A DNA stretch of 64,000 bases from Puccinia triticina (lineage: Eukaryota > Basidiomycota > Pucciniomycetes > Pucciniales > Pucciniaceae): NCBI RefSeq assembly GCF_026914185.1, contig NC_070565.1, positions 5,642,001-5,706,000 on the forward strand, in the 5' to 3' direction. The notes under the pieces were generated by a model that ran no database searches, was not told the origin of the DNA, and saw only the letters and a list, made by a program, of their open reading frames with translations. Within the stretch, counting starts at the first letter, position 1; every line of letters begins with the position of its first letter. Shown here in pieces: positions 32,081-46,823 of this stretch. The position numbers and the translations under genes were made by a program.

Positions 32081-35000
32081 ATGATCTTTCATCCTAGGCT
32101 GCTAGCTCTTTATGGTGTACTATTGGTCATCACGCAAACGCCTGTCCAATGTTCCAGCTCAACATTGATGAAACGAACATGCGCCCCTAAAGCTCCCGAA
32201 GCTTTTCATCCGAAGTGAGTGTCCAAAAAACGCTCAGAGAATCAAAAGTAGCACGCTGATCAGTTCGAACCTCTTGCCCTTAGATGCGGCAGACTCGCTG
32301 AACCGGCCGATTCTGAACTGTAAGTCAAGGAGATCCTAAACGTCGATAGAAATTTCCTGTGCTACAAATTGATTAATCTTTGTTATGTTACTTAGGATTT
32401 CATCACATGGGACACAGGATGAGTGCGTGTACTAAGTCGATTCAAGCCTGTTCTTATGATTCTTACATTGACTTGACCTTCTGGCGTAAATTCTGACGAC
32501 CTCCAATTGAATAGTGAATCTAGGATTGGGCAGGAAATGAGCCCGGACCAATTTGATCAATTACACGCTCATGGTGACAGTGGGCCAACTTCGTAAGCAA
32601 AATATATTTGATTGGTGGTCGCAATGTAGAGGATGTTGAATGATCTGTTTCTGACTTTTTCCAAATCAGGTCAGGGCATGTTTATGTAAAACAGAATCAT
32701 GCTGAAGAAGAGATTGACAATTGGAAAACAATGTAAGTAACCTGACAGACAGCTGGAGGCTGAGTAGTCCTCCCTGGGTATTTTTTTACTAAAGTCGGGA
32801 ACAATTTTAGGGAAGTTGGGCAATTTGTTACTACTGCACGTAGGGTGCTTGGATTGGACTCAGGTGGATTCACTGGTTTGCGGAAATTGTTCCAGTGAGT
32901 TTCTTAATTATAATTTGAACCTCTTCAAGCTATGAGCTAACCACATTTCAGTATCTGTTAATCACTCTACCCGGTAAAAATTGAAATATTTGATTAGTCA
33001 ACATGAATATGATGATGTCATGGAGCTCTCAGAACTGATTACATTGACTATAAATTGGCTCCCAAAGGCTATTCCACAGTCAGTTCCTCCTTTTTCTCCA
33101 GAGCAAAATATACTTTTACTTAATTTGTTGATTTTTTGTAGTAATCCACTTGCCAAGTCATTGGAAGGAGAAAACAGAAAGGCAGTATTGGAAGATTTGG
33201 AGAAACAATTTAAACATGTGTATGTAACTCCAAAAAATAGCTCTCACCCCAAGGATTCCAATTTTGGAGGATTAATTAATGACTTCTTAATTTTCAATTC
33301 AAAACAAGTGAGCTGTATGAAATATTACGATTCAAATTTCCATACATATCACAAAGTACAGCAGAATCAATCCTGGAATACATTGTACAAGGTGGAATTG
33401 GCAACAATTCTGCACTTTCCTCAGGAGCCCCATGGGATTACAAAAATGTTCAGGAAGTGATCAAGAATTTTTACAAAAGAACAAGCCCACAATCTCCACA
33501 TGGTGGGTCAAAGAATTCATCCAAAAATGAATAAACTTGTTTTGAACCTAATTGAGATCAATACTAAGCATCCATGAATTCTCCAATTTACTCTTAGATC
33601 AAATTTCCAAAGATCAAGACAAAGACTTTCCTCAAGTTATGTAAGTTTGATTTTTCACAGCCAAATTTTACACTAGGAGAAGTTGAGCTGAATCATGCAA
33701 TTATTTCAGATTGCTAAAAAACTTTTATGCACTTGCACCCAGCCTGATTCAATTTCCATGCAAATGGAAAAATAAGTTGGAAGAATATTTAAAGTAAGTG
33801 CAAGCTTACAAAAATCCAAAATCACAATGCAGAAAATTATGCAAGTTATGTACAATCAGGATCTCATATTAGTTTTTCTATGTTTTCATTTATTTTTCAG
33901 GAAAAAAGGTTACAAGGGTCAAGACATTTTTCTTGATGAAATGATTCAGTTGACCTTAAACTTCTTTTCAGAAAGAGGGTATACGTAGGTATATTTTCCT
34001 TTTGTAAGGGTTGTTGGTGTGATTGTGATGTCAACTGGTCAATCTTAAAATCTAGTTATTGGAAGAAAGGTCAATCTGACTTGGATTTTATTGAGGAAAT
34101 AAAACATAAGTTCCAGAACATGTATGTTTCTATTCACTTGAATAATGTAGCAACACTGGCAAAAATTGACTGATTTTCTTATTTTCAAATAAACAATTCA
34201 TGCACTAGTGACCTGGAGGTGCTCATTGATGCATTGAATCCTGATATTTTTCAATACCAGAGAAAATCTCTCAAGGAATTTGCATTGCATCATGGTGGAT
34301 ATACTGAAGAAAAATTCTCTGCATCTAAATTGAATCTTGATGCATACAAAAAGCTATTCGAGGATTGGAAAATCTCAAGAAGTGATTTTTTACAAAGTGG
34401 GTCATTGAATTTGCAATGATTCTTATTTTAATTCTGTGTGATTTTTTCCCAATAACTCAATACTTTTCCCTCCAAAAAAAACAATGGAAAAATATATAAA
34501 AGTGAAAGAAGGAACTAAGTATGAAAATGTGTACCACCTGGAACAAAATTTACTTCAGCCTCTCCAAAATGTGGAACCAGCAGAAAAAATGATGTAAGCA
34601 TCCTGAAATATGAGAAGAATTTCAACATGAAGTTGATATCTTGATTGTTGCCCAATTTTAGATCATTCAAGTACTTTATCAATAAAGCAATTCAAGTTTT
34701 TGATTTGGATTTTCATAAAGAGACAAAAATGAAAGATTGGTGGTAGTATGTCACATTAGATTACCCACAAAATGCAAAACAGTATTGATTCAGTGATTGA
34801 TTTTTATTTTATACATAATTAAGCTTCAAACTTGGTAAAAGTATTGAAAAAGAGACATTGATGAACCTCTCAGAGCTTGTTGGTCATAACTTGGTTTGGT
34901 TGAAGCAAGAATTTGTGTGAGTCCTTTTGGAATTCTCATCTATCATTTTTAAAATATTCATCACAGATCCAATATTTCCACATTGAATATGGTTCTTTGA

Positions 35001-38000
35001 AGGGAGCATTTCAATGCATTACTTCACAGAAGATCTATAGAGGAGATGGAAAATGATTTGATGAAAAAATTCAAACCTGTGTATGTGGACCTTTAAAATC
35101 CCTGTCAAAGGAAAAATTCATTCTAAACCCATTTTACTCAATTTTGATTCTTTGATCAACAAAGAACCTTTGCTGAACATCTTGAGTTCTACTATCCTGG
35201 GATTTACCAAGACCAAACAGAATCTTTGATGACATTTGCACTAGGTCTTACTTTGGGCTATCCAAACCACTCATCCCTTGAGGATAAATGGACTCCTGAT
35301 GAATTTCAGACTCTACTGAGAAATTGGAGCAATTTATCAGGCCCAGGTATGTCACATTGAGGGTTGTTTCCCAAATTTTAATTTAAGTCATTAAATTATT
35401 GATTGTAATGATCTTCCATGTTTTTTTTTTTTTTCAAAAATAGGAAAAAAACATCCAAAGATGTAGGTGAACTTCTTGTCTAAACATTTTAGGGATAAAT
35501 CATACTAATCTTGAACCTTCAATTGTCAATTTAAACTCTGTCAGGTCTTTGGAAGAGTACATCCCACTGTCACTCCAGGTTTTCAGCTTTCAACCTGAAC
35601 ATTTACAGGAAGATCTGAAACAATACCTAAAGTGATTTGCATTTGAATCTAAATAATCAAATAAAATATTGAAAAGCTAATTATATTTACTACCAGATTA
35701 ATATTCCTGAAAATAAGGCTTTTTGACAAGAGAGATGAAAATCATGGAATGTCGCTTCAAGAAATGATTCATTACACAATCCTGTGGACTGCAGAAAATA
35801 ATGTGTGGGTTCCTTTTCTTGCATGCGAACCAGTTCAATTCTCTGATATAATGATCTTTTGAAACTTTTCATGGTAAAGCCACTATGGATGGGAATATTT
35901 CAGAAGGCATTTCATTTTGAATGAACAGCATCTATTATATGCAAACTTCATTGAAAAGATGTATGTATCCAATCAAAAAGTATTCTCCCTGCCCAGAAAA
36001 GAAAGAAAAAAAATATACTTGGCTGATGCAAAGATGTGTGAAAATTTTACAACAGAAATGTGAAAGCACGTAATGAAATTATTGACTCATTACAGCCCAA
36101 TCTCTCAAGAGATAAAAGGTCTTCTCTCATTTCATTTATAAGAAATAAAGGAGTATCTGATAAAGATAAGTTTTCTCTTGAAAAGCTTGACAAGCAAAAG
36201 ATTCAAATTTTGATTGAAGAGTGGAAGAGAAATTCAAATATATTACAATTCAATACAGAGAGTGAGTCAATCGGGAAATGAAAAAGGTGGCTGTATGGAC
36301 TGAGTTTTATTTTTTTACATCAAATTTCAGGTGAACCACCAAAAAACAAACAAAAAATTACAAATGAGGATTACAATTTTTTTGGAAATCCTGGAGGTGT
36401 GGATGCTACAGGGTCACACAGAAAACCAGGAAATCCATATAAAGCAAGTATCCCTAGAAATCAGGATGAAAAATCAAATCCAGAAAATCCCCTGAGGAAT
36501 ATTTATCCAGGAAAAAATGGAAATAAAATCTACCAAGGAAATAACATTTTACCATCACAACAAGACAAACCTATTCATTCTCAAGAAAATGTTTCATACA
36601 AATTAGGATCCTGGAGATTGAAAAATGTGGTTGGAGATTCAGAGAAAAATCCAGGTAAAGAGCCTCCAGAAAGTGAGTCAATCACATATTGCAAGTGATT
36701 AATCATAAATTTGCTAAGAATGATTGTTGATGTTCACTCTTTGTAATTCACCCAAATGAAGCTATGAACTCGAGGGAAGATAAAAGAGAAAACCACAATG
36801 GAAAGCCTTTCCAACAATACCAAGGAAGAGCCAAGTATCCTTCAAATGTTGATTCCCCACCAAAGTCTCCAAAAAAAGTAAATAATGTAAACCAACTGAG
36901 AAAACCTGTACAGCAGGTTGGGAAAAAAACAGAAGACAATTTAAAACCTTCATTGAGGCAGAAACACACAGAATTTTACCCTACACCACCCAATCAGAAT
37001 ATACACACAGAAAAGAAGGAGAACATGGTATACTCAGGAGTAGAGTGGGGAAACAATCACCAGGAAAAACCAAAGTCTGCGGGAAAAGGAAATGATGTAA
37101 ATCAATTGAACACGCCAGTACAGCAGGTGGAAATAACAAGAAAAAAAGATTCAAACCCTTTCTTGAGGCAGCAGCACACAGAATCTTACCATACACCACC
37201 CAACCAGAATATACACATAGAAAAGAAAGATAACCTGGTATACTCAGGAGTAGATTGGGGAAAAAATCACTGGAAAAAACAAAAGAATTCCCAAAAACCA
37301 GAACATAGGAACTCAATAAACCAACAGGAGAATGATGAAAACATCCAAAACATGAATCAGGATAATTCAATCAAATCTCCAGAAAAGAATGAAATGAATC
37401 AGGATGAGTCAATTGAATCTCCAGAAAAGAATGAAATGAAAGCTGCTGTAGAAAAGTACAACATACGCTACAGAACAGGTAGACAGGATCAAAAAATGTA
37501 AGTTTTTCACATCAAAACAAAACAAAAACCAATTCAATACTAGGCATGTCAACTGTTATCAGATCAAAAATTAAATACTAGGAGAAAGTCCGGATTTTAT
37601 TGTATTGAAAGAATACATACAATCAATATACTGGACTGTATTCAAAGGAGAATAGATGTTGAACTGATTTGGAAAATTCCTTGATTACAGATCAGTTAAG
37701 ATGTTTGGTATTGTTGGAAGGCGTTTATATTTGAGCAAATATCCTGATTCCAACCAGTTTTTTGGGTATGTTGACTCTCAGATTTCTTGTTGAATCCACA
37801 CATCTGCCAAGATGTTTCATTTCTAAACTTTGTGGAGAATGTAACTGATTTTTATGATGGTTTTGCATCCTTAATTAGGCAAATTCATTCTGGTGAATTT
37901 GTGGAATTTTCAGAATTGATAGAACCTACTTTAAATTGGCTCAAAAGCCAGGGTGAATTGTAAGCCTTTCTCATTTTTATAACATCTTTCCACAAGGTGA

Positions 38001-38481
38001 ATTTTCACTTCAATTCAATCAATTATCTCTATTTTTTCAAAGCAAATCATCATCTGGTCTGCCAGTGGATGAGGTTGATGTATTGGCACACATAGCTCAA
38101 TTTGATTGGGGGCTCCAAAAAATGTAAGTGCATCCCTCAATCCTTTGGTAAAAAAGGAAAGAATTGATTGTTGAATTAGAAAAATGTTTCCAATCCTCTA
38201 AAAACAGCTCTTTGGATGAGTTCCTTCAGCTTCATCCCAAGCTGTCCAAGAACCCAAGGTCTTTCATTTCATTTGTGTTGAAATCAGGCAGCAAGTCAAA
38301 AGAGAACTCTGGGGATTTATGGGAGATGGATAACATTGAGAAGCTCTATGAAGATTGGAAGCAAAGACCAAAATGGTACCATGTTTCCACCTGGTGGAAG
38401 ATTTTGAAGGAGAAATTGTCCAACTCTTGGCAAAGAATTTTTGGGTTCCTCAGAGGAACAACCAAAAAAGCTTCCAAATGA
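32081..38481 (+). CDS. Unrecognised five-cassette secreted protein, copy 2
   Basis: Same 30-exon structure as copy 1 (add 14,742 to copy-1 exon positions up to exon 19 and 14,743 from exon 20). Two differences noticed: the intron before the 19-base exon has one extra T in its T run, and T at 35,708 changes a CCG codon to CTG (Pro to Leu) near the start of exon 22. The change is a CpG-to-TpG transition. Reading frame intact, signal peptide unchanged. Upstream DNA is identical only as far as the truncated MAEA remnant, about 1.4 kb before the start codon, so the proximal promoter should be complete. Confidence 0.8.
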
Positions 38482-39403
38482 TCTAATACATCATTTTCAT
38501 TTCCCAATGAATTCTTGAATTATGTCCAATAAATCTATATCATTCATGAATATATTTTTCAATTGTTATTTCTATACACTATAAGCCTGTTGTGACCCAG
38601 GCCCACAAAATATAGAATTTGAAAACACCATTTGTTTCTGTGAATTCCTTCAGTATGGCCAATTAGCATTTATGATCTGCATATTTTTCATTTGTGATTT
38701 CCATACAATGTGAACCTGTGTGGTTTGTCAGATCTTACAAAGCCAAAATTTCATTGCATGAACTTGCATGCTAAAAATCAAGGCCCTGTTTGTCAGCAAT
38801 ATCTGGCAAGTCTCATAATTTAGATTCTCATGACACCTGATGAATATTTGGTGGACTTGATGAGGTGTCACACACCATGTCATGCAAAAATCAAATTATT
38901 ATGCTTGCAATATTGAAAATGGGCATAAGGCCAACTGTACCATTCATTTTCTCATGAGGGCAACCAAGTTTATAGATTTGAGGGTTGTTTTGTTAATATA
39001 CTCTTGAACCTCTGAATTTTTATCTTGAGGTTGCTACTGGTGAATGGTACTAGACCCTCTTCTCACAGGGAGAGAATTGCACCTAATGAATTGGATGGGG
39101 ACAATCCAAACGGCAAGAATCTACAAGAATGGTGATTGCAACCCCCCAGGGTCCTAAAGCTTGGCTGAAACTCCAGCCCACTGGAATCAAAATATTTTAA
39201 AGCATATTTATTTTAAAAAAGCCACTACTTGAATGTAAGCTATTATTCCACAGGCATCCTGCCAGTCCCATCATTTTTTGGTCTCTTTTGTCTTTCGATC
39301 CACCACTTGCAAAAAGTAAGCAGCAGATTGCTGATTACAAACAGACTAATTCCCTTCTCCCTGATGTTGATTGGGGTTTCGCGTACCACGACGCTAAAAG
39401 AAA

Positions 39404-39492
39404 TGGAGTACCAGGGAGTTGAATCCTGTACCTCTCGCAGTTGATGCTGAGCCAGATGCTAAGCGAGCGCTCTACCGATGAGCTAGAACCCC
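39404..39492 (-). tRNA. tRNA-Ala (AGC) with intron, copy 2
   Basis: Identical to the copy at 24,661-24,749, including the 17-base intron, the stem mismatches and the T4 terminator. Confidence 0.8.
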
Positions 39493-39962
39493 ACGCCATG
39501 GACAACTGCAGCTCATGTTTCGTTTTGTTCAAACTACAGAACGGCCTTTTTTCACAAACACATCGTATCACGATGGTTTCGAGGGAGGTACATATTTATG
39601 AGCTCGAGAATACACAAGCTGACAACTAGTTGACAACTGACGGCACCGTCAGCCTCCAGCCGACATTGGGACAGTCATTGAAAAGAGAAGATAGGGGTCC
39701 ACCTTCAGAAGTCAGCTTGTGTGTCTGGTATTGATGCCTTATCGTTCAACTTGTTCATCTATCTATCAATCTGCTTTTCCTCCTCAATGAAGAATTTGCT
39801 TTTTGAAAATACACACAAAATCAAACAACCAAACCAAAAACACACAAACAAACAAAAGTAATTAAACAAATGAGATATAGTGAAAAGAAACGGGCCAACA
39901 GTTGCCAAAAGTAGAAGATTATGTGGATGGTACGAAGAGATGAGGGTGAGGAAGAAGGAGAG

Positions 39963-42900
39963 CTATTTAGAGACAGTTTGTTTTAATTCAAGAAAAGATT
40001 TAGAGGTGGAGAGATCAGCTCCCAACCGGATAGAATCGAGTTCCAAGCGCTCTACATCGAGTTTCAACTGGACCTTCACCTTCAGCTCGTCGTCTTCGAC
40101 AAGAGGCGTTGTTTTGTTGGAGTCCAAATTGGAGTTGCGATTGAAGATAGAGAAGCCGTGTTTCCCCTTCTTGAGTTTTCTCAACGAGTCCTCAGAGCGT
40201 TGGACGTTGATGAGGATGGCAAGATATTTTGCCGAAAGTTCGTCGATGATCCCGCTCACCAGATCCGTCCGGACCTGCTCGGTCAGGTTCTTGCCGTACT
40301 TCTCCAGATAGACCTGGATGTCATTGAGAATGTCGGCGATGAAATAACTGGGCTCTGTCGGGATCGTCTTCGAGGCTCGGGCCGAAGAGCCAACCGAGCG
40401 GATGAATCGGAGCTTCTCTGAACACCTTTTCACTAGCGTCGTCCGTATTTCCGAGGTCAGTTGCGGTACTAAGCCCACTATCTTATTTAACGAAATTTTC
40501 AGAACTTCTATGAAGCCCCCGCAACCCCAAACACAGATAGCAGATGGTCAGTTTTCGTCACGTTTTGGTCGAATTGTGTCTCGTCACCAACTCTAGATAC
40601 GATAGGGAACCAATAAAAAACTGACCTTCTGGCGTTTGAGAATCCGGTCCAATGGACACTTTAGGGATTCGGGGTGAGATGGAGTCAGAGAACAAGCTCA
40701 AGACGCTGAGTTGTAGGCGAAGAAGATCGGCCAAGACGATAGTTAAGATCCTCAAGAGCTCCTCGTCCTTAGATTCTTCGGATAGATTGTTCGAGGGAGA
40801 GTTTGGCCGACTGGAGCCTGATCGATTGGTCGAGGGGGCCGCCAACTAAACGGGGAGATATACATCATATAAGACACCACACCATCAACCTAACCGATGT
40901 CGAAGTCGTCAGAGAGACCAGACCCGTACCGCAGAATATCATCTCCACTGACCCGATTCAAGTCCGTCCTCCCCCCACTTTTAGCTCCACTCACATTTCC
41001 ACTCTCTGTCCCTGGAGTCCCCGATGAGTACAAGTAAGATCCGATTACCGAATGCAACCATGTGGCATATCGTGAAATGGCCTAACCATTACCCATTTCG
41101 ATTGCACCACGATCAGAATAAGCAGTAACAGGTTAGTGTTCAATAGGGGAACTAGAGAATTTATTTCTAGCTCTTTCTCAATGAGGTAAACAAAATGAAA
41201 GCATGGAAAATCATCACAAACCATCAATGTAAGTCTCCAAAACCGATGAGTGAGATCGGTAAGAAAGATATCATCCTGCCAGACCGAGTGAAGTACATGA
41301 TCGATAGTTGCCGAGCCTTTGAGGAGATAATCTGATCTAGAATTTTGGTCGTGAGCGTTGCTAGATTGAGAAAGGGTGATGGTAGTCGTAGTATTAGGGG
41401 GCTTGAGTCCATCGAGAAGGCCGTCCTCGATAGTCAGGATGATTTCCTTAGTTCGTATCTGAGCATAGACTGCCAGCTGCCATTTGCTTTTGAAAGCTTT
41501 CCAGTCCGGATGAGCTCTGAGACTGATGACCTGTCGTGGGTTACTACAGAATTCTTCGAGCTGCTCGAGGAACTTGATCGTATAGCTGTAATTCCGATGG
41601 AACGTGCTCGGGTTGCCGGCGGCAAAGAGGCTCGACCCAAGTGAATTAGTGATCAGTTGAAGGGTGGGTAGGATGACTGAATTGATGAGGACGTTGTAAT
41701 GGGATTGGGCGGATGGCTTCTCGCCGTTTGTCTCCTTTGGTGAGCATCGGTTCTCTTGTGTGGACCCGGAGCGGGATTCGATGATGGTCTGTTTAGACCC
41801 GGCCAGATGACGGTCAGCAACCTCGATTATCGTGCTCATCTCGCGTGCGATGAAAGCTAGGATCTTGTTATACAGCATCGGCAAGGGCACAAGTTCTGGA
41901 TCTTCGGGCAGCCGTAAAGAATTCAGCGAGGGGTTCAAGTGGGGTGGTGGATTGGAATTCTTGAATCGGGCGACTTCCGGAGATGCTGGTAGTACTGGAG
42001 ATAGGGCACCCGTATTAAGTACGTTGGGATGAATCAACTGCAAGGAAAATTGTAAGTCAGTAAAACAAAAAAAGGGGCGGGAGGGGGGAGGGGGGAGGCA
42101 TTTCATACTTTAGACATTCTAGGTAAAACCACCTCGGTTTTAATCACCTCTTCGGCTCTGGCGACAGCACCCAGTGAATCGTATGCTCTTAAACACTCCA
42201 GCAGACAGTCTCTCTTACGAGTATCTGAACGGGGTGTGCGGAGGATTGATTTGAGTAGGGAGCCTAATTCTCGATGTAAGGTGTCGGTGATGTGTGTGAT
42301 CCTGGGTTGCAAGCTGGTGACATAATTAAGATCGGTGCCTTTGGAGACGAGATAGAGCATGCGGGTGTACTCGTTGGTGATCCGTTCGATTCGCTTGACG
42401 CCGCTCTCGATATTACTGCTGTCGTCGGTCAAGTCGAGAGCGAGGTCGGATCTACGGTGCTTGGATCCTGATCGATGGAGGGTTCCTAGTGGTTTACTCG
42501 ACCCAAGAGAGTGCGATCCTTGGTTGGCGAGTAGTGTGGGTTGCTGGATCGACAGCATCTCTTCGACTTTGGTGACGCTATCCCCACAGTCGAGCATCAA
42601 TCGGACGAGCTTCTTGGCTTCGATCACCTTGCGACGTTCGTTCAGCAGGCCTTCGAGATCGCCACGTTCGATTTCGAGCTCACTTCGAGCCTCTAGCACG
42701 TCCTGCTTCGCCTGTCCGATCGGTGCTTTCATCTTTCCCATCGCCCGTTCGACTGTACCCCTGAGGCCCATTCCGAGCCCGATGAAATCCTCATAGTCCT
42801 CGTTGATCAGGCCGACCAATTCCGACTTGAGTCCAGACAGATAGCTTCGTAGTTCCGTCCGAAGATCTTCTAATGCGGTATGACGTCGTGAGAGTAGAAA

Positions 42901-43089
42901 TTCGTCTGGATCAAAGTCTGGATCACGGAAGACTTGATGGGAGAGTGGCAGGCCGACGGGCAGCTCGAGAAGAGGTGGCTCAAAAGCCGCTTCGGTGGAG
43001 TCTCCTGGAACTAGTAGTGAGGTAGTTATTGTGGGAGATGATGGTTCTTCTGTGCTATCGTGCTTCAAAACGGATGTTGAATTGGCCAT
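39963..43089 (-). CDS. COG2: COG2, copy 2
   Basis: Same five-exon gene as copy 1: 43089-42109, 42037-41222, 41081-40995, 40845-40626, 40507-39963. I saw no base change in its coding exons, so an identical 882-residue product is predicted. A second full COG2 next to the first is unusual, since COG subunits assemble with fixed stoichiometry; extra product may be surplus. Confidence 0.9.
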
Positions 43090-43649
43090 CTTCGATTGGG
43101 GCTGCCTGGTCTTTTTTTGCTCGGTCTTTCGAATCGAGGCTGATGGATTGTGAGCTGCTTCGTACACTCCGCTGTCTGTCTCTTCGTTTCCTCGGCTGAG
43201 TCTGTGTGGTTTTTCTTGGGAGGAAGTGTGGTGGTCTTTCGATCCGCTGGAGTGAGTCGAGTGATTACGTCAGCGACAAGACCAGTCACCAGTGCACTGC
43301 ATGCAAAATTGTGAAATTTCTTCTGAAAGAAAAAAAGAACAGAGACTGATCTTTCTCAGCCTTGAAGAGCTTAGCAACTTGCATGGAGGGGAGATCATGT
43401 GAAGGTGAATCTAAATCCTAGTCCTCATCTTTTAAAATGGAATCCTAATGCTACCTCACAAGCTTTAAGGAATCCAAAATCACAAGAGGCAAAAATCATG
43501 CATCTGGGAAACTTGGAAACAAATTGAGCAAGCGGATTCTGAAGCTACGTGCTACAATATTAAAAGACTTTTGCGCTGAGAATCAGATGCAGGTATAACA
43601 TCAAAGCCCTATGCGCTGAGAAATGAATCTGGTCAGATGCAAAAATGAA

Positions 43650-44553
43650 GGCCCCGTTTGGCACCCATGATGTTATGTAATAACCACCGCTTTTCTATAA
43701 CCGGGCCTCACTGAGGCCCATATTGTATCACTCGCATGTTTGGCAAATTTGGAAAGTCATGTGGGTCATCACGACTTGCTTCATGACTCCTCATGATCCC
43801 CGCCATTTCCCATATAGTACCCCTGGGGGTGTATTTGGAGTCATATCGGCGCCCTTACACAACACCACCCACCTTACAAGCTTTTCATCCATATTTGTTC
43901 AAGTCCCCTCATTGCCACCTCTACACTACACACACCACGCAGCAAAAATTTTCCGGCACACTCGATTGACTTGCCTTGTCAGCCTTGCACTCGGCCTTGC
44001 CCTTGACCTTGTCCACGACCTCTTGCCTGCCCCCTACGAGTGATAGGTGGTTGCCTGGGGCAGTGTCGGACTCCCCTCCCGCGTGCATTGTTGTAGGCAA
44101 CATATTCTCTCCACATGTTCTCCGCAATCTCATCTCGCCATGCGAAATGCTCCACTCGATCTACAACGCTTTCTTCATCATCATCGTTGTCACCATTGTT
44201 TGAAGTTGGATCGTTCGGTCGTTCTGGAAAGTCTTGCCAGAACGAGCTGAGTTTGTTGATACGCTACCAAGTGAAGAATCTGATTCGGTGTCGGAGTCGG
44301 TCCCATTTCTTGGATTGCCAAGAGAGCTGTGCTGGTCTTCATCATCGAGGTGAGGTATAAGGCTGCTGAGATCCATAGTTATAATATTGTGCCGAGCCAA
44401 ACAGTTTGTGCCTGATGGTTATGTGTGGAGTGTATGACAGGATAGTCAGCCAAACGCTCGAGTTATGTTGAGATATATGAAATTCACGAGTGATGTTCAT
44501 CACATTAGGTAAGTGTGTGACTTCACATAACATCATGGGTGCCAAACGGGGCC
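43650..44553. mobile_element. TIR element, copy 2
   Basis: Same 904-bp element with 29-bp perfect terminal inverted repeats and flanking gaa as at 28,907-29,810. It travelled with the segmental duplication and did not insert independently, since its flanks are identical. Confidence 0.8.
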
Positions 44554-45350
44554 GAAGAGGTTCCAAACATGTGCTCTCTTCCGCCTGGAGAGTGTCGTTC
44601 ATACCTTGCGCAGCAGCCCCCGTCAGGAGGGCTTATTGGTTGGAATTTATTTGCAGGTTTCTCCAAGTGAAAATGAATGATGCAAAGTATGTATGATAGC
44701 AGTGATGAATCATATTCTCTTTCCTTACGGGAGCTGATGTAAGCCTCGTGGAACTTCATAGGGGTCCCCATAAAATGTCAAGCTCGAAAAACAACAAAAA
44801 CGTGAAGGATGATTCCAAAAGAAATTCACAACTGTCAAGTGAAGATTAACCAAAAACATTTGAACCCAGTTGTTGTCCACGTGAGCCACACCTGCGCGTC
44901 GAAATTCGTATTATTCACCTGAACGTCGGAGACAAACTAGGTGATAGGGGATCCAACTTCAAGGATATAAAGGATGCTGATGCTGATAGGGACCCTAATG
45001 TTCCGCACAAATCATGCTTTTGGGACGGATCTTCTAAGGCCGGACGCTTGCCGACGAGTTAACAGCGCCCTAACAGTCCAGTATACTCGATGCAGCATGT
45101 CTCTACTCCAGAGCGTGACTTTCTAGGATCTCCAGGACCCTGGTGAGGACGGAATAAATTAATTGGCTAGAGTACCAGGAGCTTACTTGTCGATTGAAAT
45201 TGAGGCTATCATCTGACAGCCCCTTCTAGCTATCCCCCATGAACCACCATCCCAAAGAAATGTGAAGCTTGAAGTTTTTCGAGTGAACATTAACGGATCC
45301 CTGAGACGGAAAGAATCTCGACCGCCCAGAAGCGATCGGAATATCGTGGG

Positions 45351-45608
45351 ATGGATGGATCGTCTTGTGATGAGCCACGATTAGCGAAGGAATGCCCCTG
45401 GTCGCATCATGTTAATTCGATCATCGTCTGCGGCCTCACCGGTAAAGTCGTCAACGACGGTGATGGACTCGCCGTCCTGCCGAACGGCAGGGTCTATTCG
45501 CGTGATGGATTGGAACGTCTCGCATGTAAGGATGACGGGCGTGTTCGTTGTCCTAGGACCGGTCAAGTGTTTAATATCGAAGAAATCCGCCGGGTTTACA
45601 TTTCTTGA
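45351..45608 (+). pseudogene. Chimeric, 5'-truncated MAEA/Fyv10 remnant at the copy 2/3 junction
   Basis: Identical in structure and sequence to the remnant at 30,608-30,865: ten novel residues then the 75-residue RING-like C-terminus. That both internal junctions are the same base for base shows that the third copy arose from an existing tandem pair. Confidence 0.75.
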
Positions 45609-46823
45609 GATCCATCACTCACAATATTTTCACATCATATAACAGTGTTTGTTTTTGTAATTTTACTTTGACTTCAGTGTAAAAACTTCTCATGCACCCT
45701 GTTTCAACTAGTTACAAATCTCAAGGGGTCGTTATTCAAGGTGTTCAGCTCTCTTTACAAGTTTATGAATCGCAATTTGTTTATAACTTGCAAGGCTCAT
45801 ACATACATCATTATCGGATATCGATCTTTCTCGGATACATCCACTGAGAGTTGATTTTTTTTTTTCTCAAAAGAAGAGTCTGGGCCGCCGGCCGACCTTG
45901 GTTGGAAATTTCCAAAGTAGACTGGAGTAAACCTAACCTTCAGCCTAAAAAAGGAAACAGACAGCCATTCTCCTGCCATTTTGGGTGCCGTTCAACTACA
46001 TAACCCTACCTTTTTTCTTTATGGCCCAGTTATACAGATGTTCAATTATCATCTTGGAACTAACAAGTTGGAGTGTCAACCCGAGCTGTGTAGTTCGCTG
46101 AGCCCACGACTCCGTCCAATGACGATGCTTGACCGGCAAATGTATCGACAAAGAGCCGGTCATCAAAGTATAACTTGACGAGCCGACGAAACTTTACAGC
46201 ATTTTACAGTACCACAGCCCAAATACATCGTCCACCAGTCCCACCCTTGTGAGTTGGCGGGCAGGGTCTCTGTGAGACAGAGACCCTATGATGTTCGCGC
46301 CAAGCTGCGATACACACCAGTGTGCCCCGACAGCCAAGTATATAGTCGCCGCTGATTACCGGCTCTAGAGGCTCCGAAATCCAAACATATCGATTATGAT
46401 GAGTGGTTTCCGATTTGAACGTCGTTGGCCCATGTCGCATCGGCTCACATCCGCGCTATATCAAATGGGTCGTCATAGACCGTCGTGGACGAAGCGGTAT
46501 GAAGTTACTATACACAGTGTGGCATAGGTTAGAGTGACTCGACGCTGCATGGTCCTATATGGACTCTCAAAACACAAACTCCTAGGCATCCAGAGAATTC
46601 TTCCGCCGCTGACGACTAATAGTCAGTCATTCCTCTCGCGAATCGCTGTCTTCAATCCGATCTCACAAATTATCCTTAGAAAACACGATTACTTCGTTAA
46701 TCCTTTTATATTATTTTATCACATTCCCTCGGCCGGAATCAACTGCTGCACAGACCCTTCTGATTACTGGACCGTTGGGTACCAGCCGTTCAGAAAACAA
46801 ACACCGCAATAAAGCAGCCCAAG

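Larger units (their letters stand above)
30637..45379. repeat. Tandem segmental repeat, copy 2 (14,743 bp)
   Basis: Second head-to-tail unit. Two differences from copy 1 were noticed: one extra T in an intronic T run (35,421-35,434, 14 versus 13) and T instead of C at 35,708. Coordinates equal copy 1 plus 14,742 before the T run and plus 14,743 after it. Its non-genic stretches (30,866-32,080; 38,534-39,395; 39,493-39,962; 43,090-43,649; 44,554-45,379) match those described for copy 1. Confidence 0.95.
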
